NCBI RefSeq assembly: GCF_009389715.1
Contig: NC_052405.1
Span: 22,707,397-22,771,396, forward strand
Origin: Phoenix dactylifera
Lineage: Eukaryota > Streptophyta > Magnoliopsida > Arecales > Arecaceae
Direction of reading: 5' to 3'
DNA length: 64,000 bases
Shown here: positions 11,756 through 24,038 of the stretch, piece by piece
Numbering within the stretch: the stretch's first letter is position 1
How the letters are laid out: every line of letters begins with the position of its first letter
Position numbers and translations under genes: made by a program
Notes under the pieces: model-generated
Told to the model about the DNA's origin: nothing
Databases searched by the model: none
What the model saw: the letters and a program-made list of their open reading frames with translations, nothing else

Positions 11756-11869
11756 AGTTCTAGTAATGTGGATCTTGGTTTGAATGTTGGAATGGATTTA
11801 GTGGTTTGGATGCTTTATATCAATCAAGGTTTGCAATATTGATACTGAAGCCCATTACTAATTATCATG

Positions 11870-12015
11870 CTTGGACTACCAGTACACCCGGTATGAGAGT
11901 TGGTTTGGTGTACGAGAGTCGGTTACAACCCTTCATATGAACTCTCAGTTTAGTATCTATACCGTATGTCCTGTATAGGGTGTACCCACTAGTACGGTGC
12001 ATACCAAACCAATGG
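11870..12015. repeat. GTAC-rich interspersed repeat fragment, copy C
   Basis: The words ACCAGTACACCCGGTATGAG, TTGGTTTGGTGTACGAG, CCGTATGTCCTGTATAGGG and GTACGGTGCATACC resemble copy A and the copies near 28.8, 43.3 and 44.2 kb. Ends are not defined. Confidence 0.45.
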
Positions 12016-14039
12016 TTTGTATTAATGGTTGCATTTATATTAATACCGGGTTCATGAAGTCAAAAGATTTTTCACAACAGTCCAATAATGTTGATAGAAT
12101 GACAACTTCATTCTTAACAAGTTACACATTATGAAGTAACCTTGGATCAGTAGGTTTTCATTTGTGTTTCACTAAATGTAATTATTTCTTAATCCAGGAT
12201 GTTGAGGTATTCAAATTATCAATCAAGTTATTATGCAGATCAAGTTATTTCCAAGTTTGGAATATTTTTTGTTCCAATCAGGTGTGGGTTTGTGTCTTCA
12301 GGCTATTGAATCTCCTTTCTATGCAAAAAATGTTAGCTAAATCAGGAAGGATCAAAATTGAAAAATCAGCTGGTCAGAATCTATATTGCCAGGGGTATTG
12401 ACACAAAATTCCAATCTGGACTGTTCAGGGAACTTTTGGCAAGGGTGCGGTTGCAAAAATTCAGATCCAGCAATCCAAATTATTGTTAGAAATTTTGGCA
12501 CTTAAATGGCGTGATTTTTGTTGCAATCAGGCAAAAGCTGATGGAAAGGGGCATTTGTCCATAGATTAGGCTTTACGAGGGATATATGCAATCACATATT
12601 TGTGGGCTAAATATGCAAATTTGAATTTTAAAGGAGTATGTATGCATGAAACCGACAGTTAAATAAGTTAAGTGCTGATAGCATTATTTTGTACTTTACT
12701 ATGGGAATAAATTAGCTAAAGACTTCTAATGAGAAATTAAATCAAACTGTTTAATATATTAGCACCAGTGTCCTTTAGACTCAGAAAACCAGATGTTTTC
12801 ATCATTTGACTATGTGATTCCCTATTCACTTACTATTATGCTGATATGTAAAACTGGTTGCTTATAATAGCCTTGAATATGTCATTGTGTATACCAAATC
12901 AACTCAAAATGCACAATGACATATATAAGCATGTACCATGCTGCAAACCTGTATGAAGTTGCATCTCTCTTCCATAGTTCAGCAGTCTTTAAATCTTTAA
13001 ATCATGACATACTGATAACTTTATAAAGTTAAAAATGAGTGGGCAAGTTTCAGAAGGAAAAAGAAAAATTATTCTACATACATTTCAGACTTTACTTAAT
13101 ATGAACTTCGTAAGTATATTGTACAGCAATATGCTTGAAGCATTATGTTCAAAAGTTCTTAAGTGAAGCTTTATCATGAAAAATAGCCAAACCATATGTA
13201 ATCGTATTAAAGAATCCATCTATCAATCATCATCTACTGAATACGTTTAAAAAAGAGCATGTAGATTAAACAGAGATATGTACTTTTAACTTGTTATTTC
13301 TTAGATTGTTAAAAGATTACATATACATCTTCTGTAGACTTAGTAACTGTCAAACCCCCTTTGTATGTTATATAAACTCAATTATGCCACTTGTTAGCAG
13401 ATATAATATATGTGATTTACAACTTCTATTTTATTAGTTTCTGCCAAATATCTCATGGGCCTTCATGGTATAACCATTAAACTAGTATGGAGGTTGCTAA
13501 AAAGACCAAAACTACTTTATAGTTTCACTCTTGCAAACTATCAGCATCTTGCTTTCTTAAACACCCTACAACAAACATATTCCAATGAACCGTGCGACAC
13601 TGCAGAAACCGTGAACGGACCAGTCCCTGACATATATGACCTTGGAAGTTTGTAATTGTTGGAATGCACTTGAAACGGTAAAAGGTTTATAACCACAAAA
13701 ACATGCACGAAAATTTACAGAGAAAGAATATATTATCAGCTATGTGTTGTTTGTAACAATGAGCAAAGAAAAACTACGAAAGTCAGAGAGGTCAGAAAAA
13801 AGAAAGAACGAATGAAAGAAATGCCACCACCTTAGTTTTTGAATTCTGATGAGCAAACGAAATAACAGAAGCAATAAAGGAATTACGACCAGAATCCACT
13901 TGAATGAAAATATGATCACCCAGAAATAAAGCACATATTAGGAGCTAGTAATTCTTTTAGCAAAACAGAGGAAAAATCTTCGACTATCATCATCCATCCA
14001 GTTAGCATCAGATTCCTAAGTAACTGGGGAAAATAAAGA
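12016..14039. other. Intron and flanking DNA, A/T-rich, nothing recognised
   Basis: This is the donor-side part of the long intron of the acidic-protein gene. Short open frames at 12162-12401 and 13455-13655 have no domain signature and biased composition. No repeat boundary was found. Confidence 0.4.
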
Positions 14040-14542
14040 TTAAATCCATTTAAACCAATCGAGAGAGATCACAAGCCCTAGTTTAGAAAATTTCGGCAGG
14101 AGACTTGAGATTGAAGAGTGGTGGGGAGAGAATGGAGAGGAACAAGCGGGGGTACCTTCTCTTCGAACTCGGATTCCTCCATGGCGAGGAGCAGCTCGTC
14201 GTTCTGGGCGAGGGCCCACAGTGGGAAAAGAGTGGAGGAAGGGATGAGGGTGGGCGACGGGAATTGACGCATGAACGCCGGGAAACTGGAGCATGATTGC
14301 GAGATTCCGGGTGCCGCTGGGGGCGGTGGGCCGGCGGCGGCGGTCGTCGCAGAGAGCGGTCGCCCACCGGGTTTCGTTGCTTAGATTTGGTGCTTGAGTT
14401 CGAAATTTTAGACCGTGGCCCCTAACAAATTTTCAGACTATGGCCTTTGGATTCCGTTGCCTTTATCATGCATCCGTTCCCCTTTGTTTTTTTTTTTTGT
14501 ACCAATCGGGTTGCCCCTTTCAACTAGTACTGTAGCACTCCA

Positions 14543-14575
14543 CACGTGTATGGACTCACCGCAGTCATACACGTG
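14543..14575. promoter_or_regulatory. Inverted pair of G-boxes in the upstream region of the acidic-protein gene
   Basis: CACGTGTATG at 14543-14552 is the exact reverse complement of CATACACGTG at 14566-14575; each contains CACGTG or its ACGTG core. They lie about 270-300 bp upstream of the minus-strand start at 14272. G-boxes bind bHLH and bZIP factors; a role here is inference. Confidence 0.45.
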
Positions 14576-14692
14576 AGGCCAAGAAATCCTAGGACTTTCA
14601 AATTTGGAAGTACCAATACAGAGAAGAGTGACGCTATATGGGTTGTAGTTGTACCAACAAAAATCTTTCATAGTTGGCGTGCCATCTATGGC

Positions 14693-14697
14693 TAGGA
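14693..14697. repeat. Target-site duplication (left), TAGGA
   Basis: TAGGA directly precedes the left LTR and is repeated at 21087-21091 directly after the right LTR. This fixes both ends of the copia insertion. Confidence 0.9.
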
Positions 14698-15209
14698 TGT
14701 TAAGAATCTCACAAGATCCATAAAAAAATACTTTGATGAAGACCATCATCTAAATCCCAAGAGCCATCATGTTCACCAAGAATCAATAATTGATAAGCAG
14801 AAGCGTACCTGAATCCATAACGATCCTTTCTCTGTAGAGTCGTGCAGTTGGTCTTCTAGATCAACACGTTCTCATGGAGAATACCTTTTAGCTTCTCCCT
14901 GTTCTCTATCTAATGATGGGATGTCAGAATAGAATAATACATACGTGTGATCCAGGGACCATAACCACCCTTAAAATAACCTTTGGTATTCCTATGATTA
15001 TTTTTTGGTATTCCTATTTCAGCCCATCATAGAAAATAAGAATAACCCTTAAGTCTCTACACATTAAAGGCTCACACCCTATCAGATACATTAAAGCCTA
15101 AATAGCCCATACCTTAGCAGATCACTTTTAAATGGGTTTAACCTTATATGACAGTCTGCAATGCATAATTATTCACATATAAGCCCAACGTTGGATTAAG
15201 GATCCAACA
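14698..15209 (-). mobile_element. 3' LTR of the complete copia element
   Basis: 512 bp, from TGTTAAGAATC to GGATCCAACA on the plus strand. It is nearly identical to 20572-21086 apart from about 18 substitutions and two indels. Confidence 0.95.
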
Positions 15210-15222
15210 ATCTCCCACTTGG
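15210..15222 (-). promoter_or_regulatory. Polypurine tract of the complete copia element
   Basis: The minus strand reads CCAAGTGGGAGAT directly before the 3' LTR. This is the usual copia PPT form. Confidence 0.8.
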
Positions 15223-15636
15223 ACTATATGTGTAACCTTATAATTATGCATTGTAAAAATAATCGTACGAGCTCAACTTTGCTGTCATTACCGAAATGTA
15301 TCTATAACCAATCCGATCCATCAATCATACCAACATAGGATCAAAGCGGCCTTTGTTACAATTGTCGTAACTCGACCCATCAATGGTCGCGTATGCCAAT
15401 ACAACTGAATGACATGGATTATGATGTGGATGTGTAGCATGGAAATTTCATGTAATGTGATCTTAACATGCCTATTTCCAATTGGTCCGTCTTAACTTTA
15501 GTGAGATCAAACCATACCAAAATCAGAGTGTGAATAAACCAAAACTTTATTTCTGCAGAAAATATTTACAGACTGTAATGACTGAAAAATAAGTTTTTGT
15601 TAGAGCAACATCTATAATTACAAACTCTCACTAAAA

Positions 15637-16201
15637 CTAAATATCCTGAAATGATTTGACACCCATACGAGCAGTGTGCTCATGAAACACTTTGGGTGGC
15701 AATCCCTTAGTAAGCGGATCCGCAACCATGGAGTTTGTACCGATGTGCTCTATAGACAACTGTCCACTCTGAACTCTTTCCTTGACAACCAAGAACTTGA
15801 TGTCAATATGCTTCGACTTCGTCGAGCTCCTGTTGTTATTGGAATATAGCACTGCTAACTTATTGTCACAAAATAACTTGAGTGGTCTTTCAATATCGTC
15901 CACTATGTGCAGCCCCGTGACAAAATTCCGCAGCCATATTCCGTGAATGGATGCCTCATAACACGCTACAAAACTCTGCCGCCATGGTAGAGGAGGCTAT
16001 AAGAGACTGTTTAGCACTCTTCCAGGAGACAGCACCTCCAGCTAGCAGATAGATATAGCTCGATGTAGATTTCAAACTATCTTGGCATCCAGCAAAATCA
16101 GAGTCAGTATACCCAACGATCTCAAGCTAATCCGACCTCCGATACATGAGCATGTAGTCTTTTGTTCTCTGTAAGTATCGCATGACTCGTTTGGCTGCTT
16201 T
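15637..16201 (-). pseudogene. Copia RNase H domain, interrupted
   Basis: This is the C-terminal part of the pol polyprotein, degrading RNA in the RNA-DNA hybrid. The minus strand reads a DSDFAGC motif near 16107, a KSTS segment, then a frameshift near 15975 and an open stretch from about 15970 with CDNKLAVLYSNN, KHIDIKF and LADPLTKGL-like VADPLTKGLP. A stop at 16202 and another near 16128 separate it from the RT. The final stop is at 15637. Confidence 0.85.
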
Positions 16202-18430
16202 CTAATGGTCTACTCCTGAATTGCTTAAATACCTTCCCAACATCCCAGTAACGTACGCAATATCCAGACGTGTATAAACCTGAGCATACATCAGACTTCC
16301 TATTGCTGATGCATAAGGAATCTTCTGCATTTCCTTTTTCTCAAAATCATTCTTAGGGCACTGGTTGAGACTAAACTTGTCTCCCTTAGCCACAGGGGTA
16401 TCTCCTGGTTTACAATCCTGCATGCCATATCTCTTGAGAACCTCTTCGATATAGCTCTTTTGTGATAATCCTAGAATACCTCGGGAGCGATCCCGATGTA
16501 TCTGTATACCAAATACAAAAGAGGCGTCACCAAGATCTTTCATCTCAAAACTCTTAGCTAGAAATCTCTTGGTTTCGTGCAATAAGCCTATATCGTTGCT
16601 GGCAAGCAATATGTCATCAACATATAAAACCAAAAAAATATACTTACTCCCACAGAACTTATGGTATATGCAATCATCAACCAAATTCATGTCAAAACCA
16701 AAGGAGATGATCACTTGATGAAACTTGAAATACCATTGTCGAGATGCTTGTTTGAGCCCATAGATGGATTTCTTAAGTTTGCAGACCATATTCTTTGGAT
16801 CTCTTGACACAAAGTTTTTTGGCTGCACCATATAGATCGTCTCATCAATGTTACCATTGAGAAACGTTGTCTTCACATCCATCTGATGTAACTCAAGATT
16901 GAAATGCGCCACTAATTCCATTATAATCCTGAAAGAGTCTTTCGAAGAAACTGGAGAGAAAGTCTCTTTATAGTCGATGCCTTCTTTCTGTGTAAAGCCT
17001 TTTGCGACAAGACGAGCCTTGAACCTCTCCACGTCACCTTTCAAATCCCTCTTGGTCTTAAATATCCATTTGCAACCAATGGGTTTCGCACCTTCAGGCA
17101 ATGGGACAAGTTCCCACACGTCATTGTCCTTCATGAACTTTATCTCCTCATTCATGGCATCCATCCACTTTTGAGAGTTAGAACTCTCCATGGCTTGATG
17201 GAAGTTGATCGGATCATCTTCCATCACTCCAATATTTACCTCATGTTCTTGGAGAAATACAATGTAATCATCTGCACTGCACTTCTCCTTTCCTCTAGTG
17301 AATCTCCTTAATGGCATAGGATCTTGAAGTGGTAGAGTTTGTTCTTCTGGAACAATTTCTTGAATGGAGGGTTCTCCGACATTGTCTTGATCTATTGCAT
17401 CTTGAACGAGGTCAGGAATAGAATCTTGAACAATGCCAATAGCATCTGTGGGAATATCAATATATTCCTCTTCAAAGACAAAGTCCCTAACTGTATCTCC
17501 CCCCGCAAACTCGACATCCTCAAAGAACCGGGCATTTCCCAACTCGAAAATCGACTTAGTCATGGGATCATAAAACTTGTACCCCCTGGATCTTTCAGAG
17601 TATCCAATAAAATAGCAACTCACCATCCTTGAGTCCAGTTTCTTTTCATTAGGCCTATAAGGCCTTGCCTCAGCTGGACATCCCCAAATGTGCAAGTGCT
17701 TTGAACTAGGCTTCTTGCCTGTCCAAAGTTCATAAGGGGTATTGGCAGTCGCTTTAGTTGGAACCCTATTAAGGATATATGCTGCAGTCTTAAGTGTTTC
17801 TCCCCAGAGTGAATCTGGTAAGGTAAAATGACAAATTATACTCCTCACCATGTCTTTAAGCATCCTGTTTCGTCTTTCAGCAACACCATTCATAGTGGGC
17901 GAACCCGGCATAGTGTACTGCGAGACGATACCGCATTCTTCTAGAAACTTAGCAAAAGGTCCTGGACATTGTTCACCTGAACCGTCATATCTGCCATAGT
18001 ACTCACCACCACGGTCAGATCTGACGCTTTTAATCCTTTTGCTGAGTTGGTTCTCAACCTCGGCCTTATAATTTTTGAACATATCCAGCGACTGTGCCTT
18101 TTCGTAAATGAGATAAATGTAGTCATATCTAGAAAAATCGTCTATGAACGTTATAAAATATTGTTGACCATTCCAAGCAACCGTAGGGAATGGCCCACAT
18201 ATATCCGTATGTATAAATTCTAAGATGTCCAAAGTCCTATTGGCTACAAATCTCCTTTTATTGGTTTGTTTTCCCTTTATACAGTTAACACAAACATCAA
18301 AATCTGTAAAGTCTAAGGGGTCTAGAATGTCGTCTGACACAAGTCTCTCTATTCTCCTTCTGGAGATATGATCTAATCTCTTGTGCCATAACGCAGCTGA
18401 ATTCTTATCGGTTAATTTTCTCTTTATACC
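16202..18430 (-). pseudogene. Copia pol: integrase and reverse transcriptase (712+ residues open)
   Basis: This is the longest open stretch of the element. It starts with the integrase zinc-binding region (HKRLDH...CVNC) just upstream of 18340. The integrase core follows with catalytic Asp in HTDICG, Asp in SDRGGEY and Glu in VAERRNR. Then comes the GKKPS...WGCPA region, and the RT with [28 protein letters not shown] and the catalytic YVDDILLA. It ends at a stop at 16202, just before RNase H. A TGA at about 18428 cuts it from the protease. Within the open stretch the catalytic residues are intact. Confidence 0.92.
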
Positions 18431-19192
18431 TCATGTACTTAATTGCAGGGATTCACTAAATGAGGTGACTGTATCAATTAAATAAAGATTATCATAGCTT
18501 GACAAAGAATCAGATCCAACCAATTTTGATTCATGAAACAAACTGAATTTTCCATTTCCAAATGAACAAGAATAACCAAATTTGTCCAAAACAGAAATAG
18601 AAATCAAATTCCACCTAAAAGACGGTACAACAAAAGTTTCATTAAGATCCAAATAAAATCCAGTCTTTAACAATAATCTAAATTTCCCTATTGCCTCAAC
18701 TTGAACTGTCTTGCCATCGCCCATATAGATGTATCTTTCACCATCACTTGGCTCTCGGCAACTCAGGCAATCCTGTATAGACACACTGATGTGAGTGGTT
18801 GCACCAGAATCTATCCACCACGTGTTTCTAGGTACCGAAGTTAAATTAACCTCGGAACAAACTAAATTAAGAAGCATACCTTTCTTAACACGCCATGCAT
18901 GATAGTTGGTGCAATGCTTCTTCTGATGCCCTTCAACTCCACAGAAGAAACAACTAATACCTGCCGGCTGATCTGATTTCTTTTGTTGTTTCTTTTGAGA
19001 TGCTGTATCTGCAGCTTCCTTACCCTTCTTTCTTATCTGTCCCTTGTTCTTGTCCTTAGAGGTTGAGGCCAGGTGAGCACTTTCTACCTTATCTTGCTTC
19101 AGCCTTTCCTCTTCCTGAACACAGTGTGAGATGAGCTCATTCAGAGACCAAGTCTCTCTCTGACAGTTGTAGCTCACCTTAAACTGGTTAAA
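18431..19192 (-). pseudogene. Copia gag C-terminus and aspartic protease
   Basis: This stretch carries a Lys-rich linker, a CCHC knuckle (CFFCGVEGHQKKHC, near 18929-18970) and the protease signature WWIDSGATTHIS near 18784-18819, followed by VVPSFRWNLISIS. The zinc knuckle binds element RNA and the protease cleaves the polyprotein. A stop at 19193 and a TGA near 18428 break the frame on both sides. Confidence 0.88.
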
Positions 19193-19740
19193 CTATGTCG
19201 GAAGGGATATCAAAACCAGATGCACCAGCAAGTCCTCAGAGAGTTCAAGCTTAAGTGCTTTCAACTTGGAAGCAAGATGAGACATCTCCATAATGTACTC
19301 CCTGATATTGCCTTTCCCCTTATACCTCATTGAAATTAGACTTGTCAAGAGTGTATCTATTTCAGCCTTTTCGTTCTTGACAAATCTCTTTTCAATGTCT
19401 GCAAGGAACTCCTTAGCCGTAGTAATTGTTTCAGATATTGTGCCCCTGAATGCTTCTGGAATGGCTTTCTTCATGATCATCATACACATGCGATTTGATC
19501 TCTCCCACCTTTCTTTCTCCCTCTTGTCATCAGAGGTACTCTTATCCGTAAGAGATGGTGGAGACAGCCCTTAACGCAAGGTCAAGATCCATGACTCCAA
19601 GAACTATCAAGAGGTTCTCTTGCCAAGACTTGAAGTTAGTGCCATTCAGCATAGGAATAGAATTGATGCTGGCAGTAATATTAGCAGGAGTGAAAGCTGA
19701 ACAGAGAACAACAAACAAACAAAACAAGCTCACATAAGTC
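19193..19740 (-). pseudogene. Copia gag N-terminal part
   Basis: It reads PMLNGTNFKSWQENLLIVLG (19590-19653), the conserved start of plant copia gag. A frameshift follows near 19565, then an open segment with AFLADIEKRF-like and SLISMRYKGKGNIREYIMEM motifs of the gag (UBN2-type) region. It ends at a stop at 19193. The true start codon is uncertain. Confidence 0.82.
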
Positions 19741-20557
19741 TCAAAGCAAAAAAAAAAAAAAATCAAATAAAGGTAAACCCCATCTCAAGGTACCGGTCAC
19801 TCCATTAATATTTCGTCTTTTGACAACAATATTAACTTGTAAGTGATACCTTGGCGCAGTAATTAAACACTGATATTATAGCATGTCGAACAATAAATCT
19901 TCCTTTGGGCCAATTCATTGTTCACATGTAATAGAAAACCAATAATCATCACGTGTTTATTACCACAAGTGCACATATAAATTTGTCAAATATCAACCTT
20001 CCTTTGGGCCAGTCAATATTTACATAGGTTACATGCATACAACTGTTTATATTTCAAAACAAATTAATTTCCGCAAGAGAGGTCACTTTGGCGACATGTT
20101 GCTTCAATTAATTTGTCCCAAAATACATATAACTTTACCAATATTTGAATTTAAAAATTGCACCAAAAATTCCCACAATTTGGTCCGCTGTCTCGGCCTG
20201 AACTGGAGTTGGCTTGGGGTAACCTGGAGTCGACTCGAGTTCGGCACGAACAGATTTTCACGGGAACCTTTCAAATTTTCACATTCATAACCCCACCCAC
20301 GGGAACACAAGGGCCCGTGCAGAACAAAACAAGAATCCCGAGGGGTTTTAGAGATCAAAAACACGAGAATTTGCGATCCAAAAAATCATAAAAAACAAAT
20401 AATTCCGATCTCTGTTCTTCCCCTCTCTTCCAAAATTCCTTAAAAATTTTAAAACTTCCGGAAGAACAATCAAAAAATTGTTCTTTTGAAAAAACAATAC
20501 CAAAAGATAATCATGGATCGAAAATATATTCGATCCTCAATGATTCAACATGAAAGG

Positions 20558-20569
20558 GCTCTGATACCA
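20558..20569 (-). promoter_or_regulatory. Primer-binding site (initiator tRNA-Met) of the complete copia element
   Basis: The minus strand reads TGGTATCAGAGC, the exact complement of the plant initiator tRNA-Met 3' end, two bases inside the 5' LTR. Confidence 0.9.
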
Positions 20570-20571
20570 AT

Positions 20572-21086
20572 TGTTAAGAATCTCACAAGATCCATAAAAA
20601 AAAACTTTGATGAAGACCATCATCTAAATCCCAAGAACCATCATGTTGGATCACCAAGAATCAATAATTGATAAGCGGAAGCATACCTGAATCCATAACG
20701 ATCCTTTCTCTGTAGAGTCGTGCGGTTGGTCTTCCAGATCAACACGTTATCATGGAGAATCCCTTTTAGCTTCTTCATGTTCTCTATCTAATGATGGGAT
20801 GTCAGAATAGAATAATACATACGTGCGATCTAGGGACCATAACCACCCTTAAGATAACCTTTGGTATTCCTATGATTATCTTTTGATATTCCTATTTCAG
20901 CCCATCATAGAAAATAAGAATAACCTTAAGTCTCTACACATTAAAGGCCCACACCCTATCAGATACATTAAAGCCTAAATAGCCCATACCTTAGCAGATC
21001 ACTTTTAAATGGGTTTAACCATATATGACAGTCTGCAATGCATAATTATTCACATATAAGCCCAATGTTGGATTAAGGATCCAACA
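20572..21086 (-). mobile_element. 5' LTR of the complete copia element
   Basis: 515 bp, TG to CA. It pairs with 14698-15209; the length difference equals the two indels seen. Transcription should start here and run toward lower coordinates. Confidence 0.95.
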
Positions 21087-21091
21087 TAGGA
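21087..21091. repeat. Target-site duplication (right), TAGGA
   Basis: It matches 14693-14697 exactly. Confidence 0.9.
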
Positions 21092-21109
21092 TTGGTGCCA
21101 TTTACCAAT

Positions 21110-22340
21110 TGTTTATTTGTCTGGAATCAGACAAGTTGCAGTTGCAATTGCCGCAATTGATTGCATGCATTTGAAATAATTATTTGAATGCTTGCACTCG
21201 AATTCACCTTTCCTAAAACTCACCTGATAGCTCAGCTTGCCAATCCAGACGACGATATATGTCCAACAAAATCAACAACCAAACAAATCTTTGAACAATC
21301 TACGTGATCGGTTACAATTTGGAGCAATCTCAATGTACTTGAAAAGAAAAATTGTAACCAATCAGCAGATAAGGAAAGCACCCGATCATAGTACACCTGA
21401 TAAGGAATATTCTAACCGCCCCGATTTATGAATATAGAAAGAGTTAATGCTTGTCCATGAATTGCAGGATCCTAATCACACATATTTGTATTCACTCCTC
21501 TATAAATAACAAGCACGAGGACCCCTCCAGGTATGAAAAGAAATCCAAATAGTATGCTCTCATACTTCTATCTCTCTTTCATCTCTTCTATTTTCTCTCG
21601 AAATTCTACCTGACTTAAGTATTGAAGGGTCCCTAGCTGGATAGATTTTGATGACTCCCCAATCAGTTTCTATGGTCGCAGAATAGCTCCAGTGCTGCGC
21701 TATGCTCCAGCTTAACTGAATAGACTAGCTTGTCCACCTACCAGATCAGGTTTTGAGCGGTAACAAATTGGTGCTGAAAAAAAGATCCTCTTTTTTTTGA
21801 GGTTTTCCTGGAGATTTAAAAGAGATAAAGTCCATATGAAATAATGGCCGTTCCACCAATCAGCCCAAGCAAGAGCCTAATGACTCCCGACCTAGCCCCT
21901 CAACTCTCTCCAATTCTGCAACTAGCTCCCGATGCAATAACAACTGAGCAGTTTAATCTGCTCATCTAAAAAACAATTCGTTGGTAGATCATATCAATTA
22001 AAGATAGATATCAACAACAAGAAATCAAATCTCAAGAAGTCCAAAAAATAACAAAAAGTCAAACTTATATATAGCAGAAATATAGATCTAATTAACTTTC
22101 ATATGATCTTTATTTAGCTTCTAAAGATGTAACAGTAGAAAGAAACATGATTGCGGAGGTCGGGAGAGTGGGGACGCTTTCAGATGCATGAAGATGATTT
22201 GGCGCTCATCATCAAGATGCTGCTACCCCACCTGTCATACTTAAACCACACTTGAAGGAGCATGGAAAAATTCTCATTTCAATTTGCCCGTTGCCTCAAT
22301 CCTCTCTAATTTAGAAATTAAATCGAAGACTCTGGTCTGC
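21110..22340 (+). mobile_element. Gypsy-type LTR and gag-start remnant
   Basis: The A/T-rich stretch has a TATA-like TCTATAAATA near 21500 and CT-rich sequence after it. It reaches GGTAACAAATTGGTGCTG near 21761-21778, which looks like an LTR end plus the gypsy primer-binding site (family form TTGGCGC). A start codon at 21844 opens a short frame, MAVPPISPSKSLMTPDLAP, ending EQFNLLI and a stop, resembling the N-terminus of plant gypsy gag proteins. No pol follows, so it is a truncated relic. Left end unknown. Confidence 0.45.
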
Positions 22341-23880
22341 TTACCAAATTATAGAATCTTGAAAGGGACAATTGAAACTTCTATTATATTAGAATATTGG
22401 ATTTCTTTGGGTTTGTCAAATATATACATACGTCTTAATATCTATTAAATCGGAATAATAGGAAAAGTTAGAAACCTCTCTAAAATTCAAAAAAATAGAA
22501 AAAATAAAAAAAATAGAAAAAAAACACATGGACTACTCAAAACTTTCCAAACTTAAAGAAATCCCAATTAATTTAAAAAAAAACATAAATTCCAGCCAAA
22601 TATATCTTTGTAGAAATTTGGTATAGAGATGGTGCGCGTGATCTCAGACAATATGTGGCCGCGGCATCCACATGCAGGACACCCCTTTTTGAGTGATGGT
22701 CGAGAGGACGGAGAGGCAGAGTGAGGCAGAGTGAGGGAAAAGAGAGAGGCAGAGTGAGGGAGGCGCGGATGCAAGAAAGTTGAGAAAGAAAAAAGAAAAT
22801 CCATCGGGCAATGGACAACCTTTCTTGCCAAGAAAAAAATGGTTCTACCAATCAAGGTTGACGACAGAGCTCCTTAGATGATCAAAGGTGCCCCTTCTTT
22901 CTCTTTTCCTTCTTTTCTTTTTCTTTTCTTCCTTGAATTGTTTGTTTTAACTCAAGATTTTGTGGTGGCTACTATGTCAAGTTCATTCAAGCAACAACCT
23001 TTCTAGGGGTTCTTCATCAGTTTTCTTCTGTTGTTTTTGTTTATGTGAATTTAGAAATCTAGGTTATGCATTGCTATGTTTAGCCTTCAGTTCTCTCAAT
23101 CATGTGAGGACTATATTTTGCTTCATCGTGAATTTACTATTAATAGATTGATCAATTTTCCAAGGGTACTATGTGATTATTGATATTATTATAGAGGTAC
23201 ATGTTATTTTATTTTTATCTTGACTTTTTTGTTTTATAAAGATATCACAGCAATCGAAATTGGAAGGTAGGAGGAGACTGAAAAAAAAAAATCTTGGCTC
23301 AATTTCTTCCTACAATTCTTTTGACTATTCGTTTTTTTTATAATAGTAATGTTTGAATTGCTGTAAAATTAAATCTGAGGACTAGAATTTGATTTCTATC
23401 ATTAGGAGCAAATTTTGCCACAGGTACTATGTGAATGCTCAAAATATTTTAGAGATTTTTGTTATTTCAACCATGACATCTTTTAATTAAGTAATGTTTT
23501 TTTATAATAATTATATTAATATGGTGTTTGTGTCTATATTATAGAAGGGCGGATCAATAAAGGTAGAAGATTTTGTTAAGACAATACTATGGGAAGGTTA
23601 CATCTTCATTTTAATATTCATAATAAATAATACCTCCTCATCTGCAAGGTCTAATTGGGGTACTCTTGTGAAATATTATTTTTTATTGCCTCGAGGAGTT
23701 TGTTGTTTGTTTTGTTATGTTTTTATTTTTTCCTTGTCTCTCAAAGCACCGGGCTTTCCTTTAGCAAAAAAAAAAAAAAAAGCACCGGGCTTTTAAAACT
23801 TGTACGATATCCATATTTGACCGAACTCCTGAAACCGCCTCTCCAAGAATTCGGTTTGTCTCGCACCTCCCAGCGGTTAT
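22341..23880. other. Intergenic DNA upstream of the C2-GRAM gene
   Basis: A/T-rich, without a gene. It includes a short repeat of GAGGCAGAGTGAGG units at about 22710-22765. A poly-A run at 23766-23780 is flanked on both sides by AGCACCGGGCTTT (about 23745 and 23781), a small duplication. Confidence 0.5.
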
Positions 23881-23894
23881 CCACCCGCCGAGCA

Positions 23895-23901
23895 ACGTGT
23901 C
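23895..23901 (+). promoter_or_regulatory. ABRE-like element upstream of the C2-GRAM gene
   Basis: ACGTGTC fits the ABRE consensus ACGTGKC and lies 138 bp before the start codon at 24039, in a CpG-rich leader. A single short match, so weak evidence. Confidence 0.3.
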
Positions 23902-24038
23902 ACGCCCCCTCCACCTCCACATTTTACCCGGGATGCATTCCGGACCCCTCCCTACTCGCCCCGCCGCCCTCCTATCTTCTTCCCCCCCGCGATCCCATCT
24001 CTCTCCCCGCAAACCGCCCGCTCGCCGTCCGCTCAACC

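Larger units (their letters stand above)
8438..14272 (-). pseudogene. Two-exon gene for a small acidic conserved protein, frameshifted in the last exon
   Basis: Exon 1 (14272-14156) encodes 39 residues starting MRQFPSPTLIP and ending AMEESEFEEK, followed by a GT donor (AAG|GTACCC). Exon 2 (8588-8438) follows a CTGCAG acceptor and continues in phase with WSEIRKTNSNLVVIGKTT. The rest of exon 2 reads as three parts in three frames: LDYKEDFDADAED, then DADNVEESEGDEFEQETG, then a TGA stop. Two single-base losses would explain the shifts, so the copy is either a pseudogene or carries sequence errors. The protein would be about 85-90 residues with a strongly acidic tail and no membrane segment. I do not recognise a named function. 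The matching splice phase and the protein-like acidic tail make a real former gene likely. The intron is 5.6 kb and repeat-filled. Confidence 0.6.
14698..21086 (-). mobile_element. Complete Ty1/copia retrotransposon (6389 bp), mutated
   Basis: It has two LTRs (14698-15209 and 20572-21086), a TAGGA target duplication, a PBS beside the right LTR, a polypurine tract beside the left LTR, and gag and pol in the minus orientation between them. By hand alignment the LTRs differ at about 18 substitutions plus one 4-bp and one 1-bp indel, about 96.5% identity, so the insertion is fairly recent. At least five stops or frameshifts break the polyprotein, so it is not autonomous now. Domain order is gag, zinc knuckle, protease, integrase, RT, RNase H, the order of Ty1/copia. 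I cannot fix the lineage with certainty; Tork/Angela-like is my guess. Confidence 0.95.

Noticed and set aside
23655..24038. In-frame upstream extension of the C2-GRAM exon 1 starting at 23655
   Set aside because: The extension is Ser/Leu/Pro-rich, passes through a poly-A run encoding Lys, and precedes a C2 domain that by family custom begins at the N-terminus.
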